Of a stretch of DNA of 64,000 nucleotides, positions 60,084-64,000 are shown piece after piece. This DNA is from Drechslerella dactyloides. Its lineage: Eukaryota; Ascomycota; Orbiliomycetes; Orbiliales; Orbiliaceae. The position numbers were made by a program, and so were the translations under genes. Within the stretch, counting starts at the first letter, position 1; every line of letters starts with the position of its first letter. A model generated the notes under the pieces. The model ran no database searches. It saw only the letters and a list, made by a program, of their open reading frames with translations, and was not told the origin of the DNA. The stretch spans positions 682,001-746,000 of the forward strand of contig JAGTWJ010000007.1 in NCBI GenBank assembly GCA_020064725.1. The letters run 5' to 3'.

Positions 60084-60979
60084 TATTGCTTCGGTTTCTT
60101 CTTGGTTTTTTTTAGGTTATGCGTGGGTTGATGCGTACATTACATGTTCGTACGTACGGATTATATTACGGGAGGTACTTTCTTGGGTGAGGGGTACCTT
60201 CTATCATTGTTGTTTCTGTACGTGTGTTTCAAGTTGGACTTTCTGTGGGAGGGAAAAAATGGAATGGAATGGAAATGCATGGTTTGATATATATAAATTA
60301 AAATGGATGGGTGGACGACGGATGGATGAGAATGGGAGATACCCGGTAAATGCTATATACTCATGGGATGGATGGACGGATTGATGGATTAATCGAATGC
60401 ATGCCTGCGTATATATACCTTCTCTTGTGGTAGTATTCTTCTTCGTCTGCACGTGGACGGTTTACGGGTTTTCATTATCATTTTACTTTTCTCTCGTTCG
60501 GGTTTCTGCGGTCGTGGATTGCGGTGCATTCATGATGTAATGTAATGGACTGTGACACTACAATATATCCCCTTCTCATACCCTTATATAATATAATACG
60601 CGGGAGTCGTTCGGGTATGGGCTCACGAACTGCTAGTCTACGTGTGTCCAGCTTCTGGTTCACGAGACAGCTGCTAGTCTAGCGTTGAGAACAGTACCGC
60701 TATATAGCTATGCATCTTAACATCTATATAGTTATATTACATTGCGAAGGCTCCTGGTTGTGGTAACTCGAGCTTGATGTTACAACAGAACGCTGTATAG
60801 GTGTTATATATGCTATCTATCCGCTATATCTGGAGGTCGTATATCGTGGTTATCGTATCTCGTATATTGTACAGTGGTGTGGAGCCTCAAGACGACCCTA
60901 CTCTAACGCCCGTCTCAAGGGTATGTATAAGGTCTACACGCATTTGCATGCTGTGTCGATGGATGTTTGTGTGTAGATA
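60084..60979. other. Intergenic between NHX1 and FAF1 (convergent)
   Basis: About 0.9 kb between convergent genes. It holds GGATG/GGAAT-rich degenerate repeats (about 60250-60392) and the mini-element copy at 60629-60681. No gene was recognised. Confidence 0.6.
60629..60681 (+). repeat. Mini-element copy with 9-11-bp direct repeats
   Basis: A 31-bp unit at 60639-60669 starts TACGTGTGTC and ends GGTTCACGAGACA. The exact direct repeat CTGCTAGTCTA is present at 60630-60640 and 60671-60681. If the unit is taken as the full 31 bp, the flanks are ACTGCTAGTC and GCTGCTAGTC, 9 of 10 identical. It matches the minus-strand unit at 8403-8373 at 26 of 31 positions. Confidence 0.75.
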
Positions 60980-61786
60980 TCAGGCACGCATGCCTGCGAC
61001 GTCTCGGCGAGATAACACCAGTGCCCCGCGGCGGAACTTGCCGACGGCCGGTGCGCCGACGCCTCTATCCCGCTTCTTGTTACTTGAGGTCTTCTTCGTC
61101 TTTTTCATCTGCGATTTCGACAGGACGATGCCGTTTTCGCGGGCTGAGCTGCGGAGTTTCTCGGCGCGGCGGTCCTGCGCGCGGGTCATGCCCTGCCGGA
61201 TGGCCATTGGCGTGCGGCTTGCGGCGCCGGAGAGGTCGGCGAGCGGGGTGCCGCCGAGCGCTACGATGCGGGCGTCGAGCGCTTGTTGGCGGTGGCGGGC
61301 GGAGGCGTGGGAGAGGGTGTTGTCGAGGAGGTGGGATTCGGAGAGGAGGCGGCGGAGGGCGAGGTCGTGTTTTAGGTTTTCTGCGTCCGCGGCGGCTTCT
61401 TCGGGTGTGGGTTTTGGTGTCGTTGTGGTTGTTGAGGATGTTGAGGTTGAGGTGGGAGGTTTGGAGGACATGAAGGAGCGGCGGGTGGACGGTTTTGTGG
61501 ACGGTGGTGGGAGCGGTTTGGAGAAGTCGTAGGAGATTACTTCTGGTGCTGGGGTGTCGTCGATGCCGTCCCAAGATGAGCCGTCCGAGTCTGAGCCGTC
61601 CTTCTCATCGTCGTCGGCGGGAGGGTGTGTGGGAGTGGTTGAAGGTGGGTTCGAGTTCTCGCGCGCGGTGGGAGCGGGGGAGAGATCGATGGAACCGAAG
61701 CGGGCTTCGAAGTGGCGGCGGAAGACGGCGTCGACGGATGACGGCGCCGATGCGGACGAGCCGTCGCGCTTTCGTTTGAGGGACAT
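60980..61786 (-). CDS. FAF1: FAF1-type 40S ribosome assembly factor
   Basis: A single exon of 268 residues on the minus strand. Faf1 proteins take part in early nucleolar 18S rRNA processing and small-subunit assembly. Seen here: a basic start MSLKRKRDG, a low-complexity Ser/Thr/Pro middle, a helical region around residues 135-190, and the C-terminal block KSQMKKTKK...VGKFRRGALVLSRRDV, which matches the conserved end of the family as I remember it. The Lys/Arg clusters would serve nuclear import. It lies 166 bp downstream of the acyl-CoA dehydrogenase gene on the same strand, with separate promoters likely. Confidence 0.82.
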   Translation of the reverse strand: MSLKRKRDGSSASAPSSVDAVFRRHFEARFGSIDLSPAPTARENSNPPSTTPTHPPADDDEKDGSDSDGSSWDGIDDTPAPEVISYDFSKPLPPPSTKPSTRRSFMSSKPPTSTSTSSTTTTTPKPTPEEAAADAENLKHDLALRRLLSESHLLDNTLSHASARHRQQALDARIVALGGTPLADLSGAASRTPMAIRQGMTRAQDRRAEKLRSSARENGIVLSKSQMKKTKKTSSNKKRDRGVGAPAVGKFRRGALVLSRRDVAGMRA

Positions 61787-61952
61787 GGTGATGTGGGTGT
61801 AGATGTAGATGTACAGTTGTGAATGAATGAATGAAAGGTGGTGAATTTTCGCCGTTCGGCTGAAATTTGGTTACGAGTTACGTAATCATAAGCTACAAAA
61901 TACAATAGCTATATGCATTCTCGACAAGCTACTTATATAAGATGGCATGACA

Positions 61953-63562
61953 CTACAACTGGGACCTCCCCTCGATCTTGTACAGCCGGAACAGCTCGTC
62001 CCGGCGGGCTTCCTGCTGCTTCAGTCGCGCGGTTATCTCCGGCGCCCGCGAGTTCTCGTTCCGTCCCATTTGTGCCAAGTGCACCTCGTCCGGCCCGTCC
62101 GCGATCCGCAGCGTGCGCAGGCCGGCGTACGTTCTCGCCAGCGGGAAGTCCTGGCACACACCGCCGGCGCCGTGGGCTTGTATCGCCTTATCCAGGATAT
62201 CGCAGACGGTGCGCGGCACGACGATTTTCGCCATCGCGATTTCCTTCAGCGCGGCCTTGGCGTCGTTGCGGTCAATTTTGTCGGCGGCGTTGAGGACGAC
62301 GAGGCGGCAGCTGTCGATTGCGATGCGGGATTCGGCGATCCAGGTGCGGATTGTGCCGTGTTCGCTGATGGGCTTGCCGAAGGTTTGTCGGGCCGGGTCG
62401 TTGACGCGCGCGATCATGTGGTCGAGCGCGCGTTCGGCGGCGCCGATGGAGCGCATGCAGTGGTGGATGCGGCCGGGGCCCAGGCGGCCTTGGATGATTT
62501 CAAAGCCGCGGCCCTCGCCCAGGACGAGGTTGGATTTGGGCACGCGGACGTTCTCGAACCGGACTTCGGCGTGGCCGTGCGGGGCGTCTGTATACATATC
62601 ACGTAGTCAGCAAGGTGTTCCGTCGTAGTGAAGATATGTAGGGCTAGGCTCACCATCGTAGCCGAAGACGGAGAGGGCGCGGACGACGGTGACGCCCGGT
62701 GTGCCGGCGGGGACGAGCACGACGGATTGCTGCCGGAACGGGTCCGAGGACGTGTTCTTCTCCGACTTGCACATGACAATGTAGACGGCGCAGCGCGGGT
62801 CGCAGGCGCCGCTGGACCACCATTTCTACAGTTCAATCAATATTAGTCGCCGTCTCATATCATGAAAGATGGGGAAGTAAAGGTGTATGGACATACCGTC
62901 CCGTTGAGAACGAGGTCGTTGCCGTCCTCACGCATGCGCATGTTGATGTTCCGCGCATCCGAGCTGGCCGCGAACCGCTCCGTCATCAGGAACGCGCTGC
63001 GGATCCGCCCGTCCAGCAGGGGCTCCAGCCAGCGTTTCTTCTGCGCGGCGTCACCGTACTTTGCGAGGACCTCCATGTTGCCCGTGTCCGGGGCGCTGCA
63101 GTTCATCGCCTCGGAGGCGACGTGGCAGCGGCCGAGGATCTCGGCCATCAGGCCGTACTCGAGGTTAGTGAAGCCCGCACCCTCGGAGTAGTGCGTCTTT
63201 GACAGGAACAGGTTCCAAAGGCCCTGGGCTCTGTATCATTGTCAGCTTGTGTCATGCTAGGGAATTTGATATATCGGGATAATACGCACCTGGCCTTCTT
63301 CTTGAGCTCGTCGATGACGGGCGGGTAGGTCTTCCAGCGCAGGGCTGGGTCTTTGGAGATCTGGGCCTCGTAGACCTCGTCGGCGGGAATGCACTCCGTC
63401 TCGACAAAGTGCTCGATCTAGCATATCCATCGTTATCATTGCATTCCGGCGCATCCGACTGTTATACGACAGACTGCGATGGTGGTAGCATACCTTCTTG
63501 AGGTACTCGCGCGCGCGAGGCGACACGCGGTCCTGGACGATGGCTGGGATCTCGAACGGCAT
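61953..63562 (-). CDS. Acyl-CoA dehydrogenase, ACAD10/11-like
   Basis: Five minus-strand exons (63562-63494, 63417-63290, 63230-62897, 62825-62654, 62587-61953) give 445 residues, the size of a stand-alone acyl-CoA dehydrogenase. It is an FAD enzyme introducing a 2,3 double bond into acyl-CoA esters in beta-oxidation. Visible marks: the N-terminal helical domain with EAMNCSAPDTGNMEVLAKYG, SAFLMTE and the Ser-rich FAD loop, the middle beta domain (NGTKWWSSGACDPRC), and the C-terminal GKPISEHGTIRTWIAESRI plus GGVCQDFPLARTYAGLRTLRIADGPDEVH. The SAPDTGNME and IADGPDEVH segments point to the ACAD11 branch. The last three residues are SQL, a plausible variant of the peroxisomal PTS1 signal, and no mitochondrial presequence is visible, so a peroxisomal site is my inference. 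Confidence 0.92.
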
Positions 63563-64000
63563 TCTGACGTATGTACGGGTATAGCGGACGGGACGGGATA
63601 TTATCTGACGCGAGCTGGATGCAGCGCAGCAAGCGAGGTTTATAATTACGTTGAGGTTGTTACGTTGCAATGGAAGAAGGTGACAGAGCGCTCGAGACGA
63701 CACGCCGCCTGTATTATATTATATTGTGAACAGCCCCGCGAGTAGTGCAATGCGCTACGTACGACGCTCAACCGAGTTCCGAGAGCTGTAGAAATGCAAC
63801 CGTGCATGAATCCGGGGAATTCAAGCGGTCGTATAAGTAAGATCACGTCGTTTGCGTTCCGCTTGTCGTGCAGGCCTCGGCACGGCGTCGCCGTCGGCTT
63901 AAATTGCGGTGCGACAACCCAAATCTGCCGTCGCATTGTGTACGGCGTTTTAAGGATGCTAGCACATACAACGCGGCGGCGTGTTAACGTTCGAGATGGC
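63563..64000. other. Upstream region of the acyl-CoA dehydrogenase gene
   Basis: The window ends 438 bp upstream of the minus-strand start. This stretch is probably its promoter; no other gene is recognised before the window edge. Confidence 0.55.

Overview
The window reads as nuclear DNA of a filamentous ascomycete (Pezizomycotina; class not resolved). Most recognised genes are split by short introns of about 60 to 130 bases with GTANGT-type donors, CTAAC/CTAAT-like branch points and YAG acceptors. The gene set is fungal: a Ste12 with two C2H2 fingers, a DUF1770-type protein, SET2, a Spo12-family protein, RIT1, FAF1, a Sut1-type sugar permease and an endosomal Na+/H+ exchanger. Gene density is low, with 16 supported genes in 64 kb. 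No tRNA, rRNA, CRISPR array or intact transposase was recognised. All exon models were checked by hand for reading phase; none is backed by transcript data. Layout: 1-5136 has no recognised gene. 5137-7421 holds an F-box-type gene (+) converging on a DUF1770-type gene (-). 7.8-9.5 kb is a compositionally distinct block with small repeated elements and a cysteine-rich secreted protein gene. 10.0-16.4 kb is a run of three housekeeping genes on the + strand: histidine biosynthesis HIS6/hisA, mitochondrial GABA transaminase, and initiator-tRNA ribosyl-phosphate transferase RIT1. 16.4-30.1 kb is a 13.7 kb gene-poor stretch ending at STE12 (30.1-32.3 kb). Next come a tiny V-ATPase subunit f gene (33.9-34.4 kb), vitamin B6 synthase PDX1 (35.8-37.2 kb, -), a Spo12-like cell-cycle gene (41.4-42.0 kb, -) and the H3K36 methyltransferase SET2 (45.2-48.2 kb). 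The right third carries a Thr/Cys-rich secreted protein (50.1-51.2 kb), a sucrose/alpha-glucoside permease (53.8-55.9 kb), an NHX1-type exchanger (57.1-60.1 kb), the ribosome-assembly factor FAF1 (61.0-61.8 kb, -) and an ACAD11-like acyl-CoA dehydrogenase with a possible peroxisomal C-terminus (62.0-63.6 kb, -). The genes do not form one pathway or a metabolite cluster; this looks like ordinary chromosomal context. The most unusual signal is non-coding: a dispersed family of very small elements sharing the 13-mer GGTTYACRAGACA. Two copies, 52 kb apart and in opposite orientation, match at 26 of 31 positions. At three loci the element ends exactly at AGACA and is bordered by 9-11 bp direct repeats, as an insertion would leave. 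Two more copies lie in an atypically long 469 bp intron of the exchanger gene, inside a dense run of consecutive hairpins. Another hairpin near 4.57 kb shows a related sequence in its loop.
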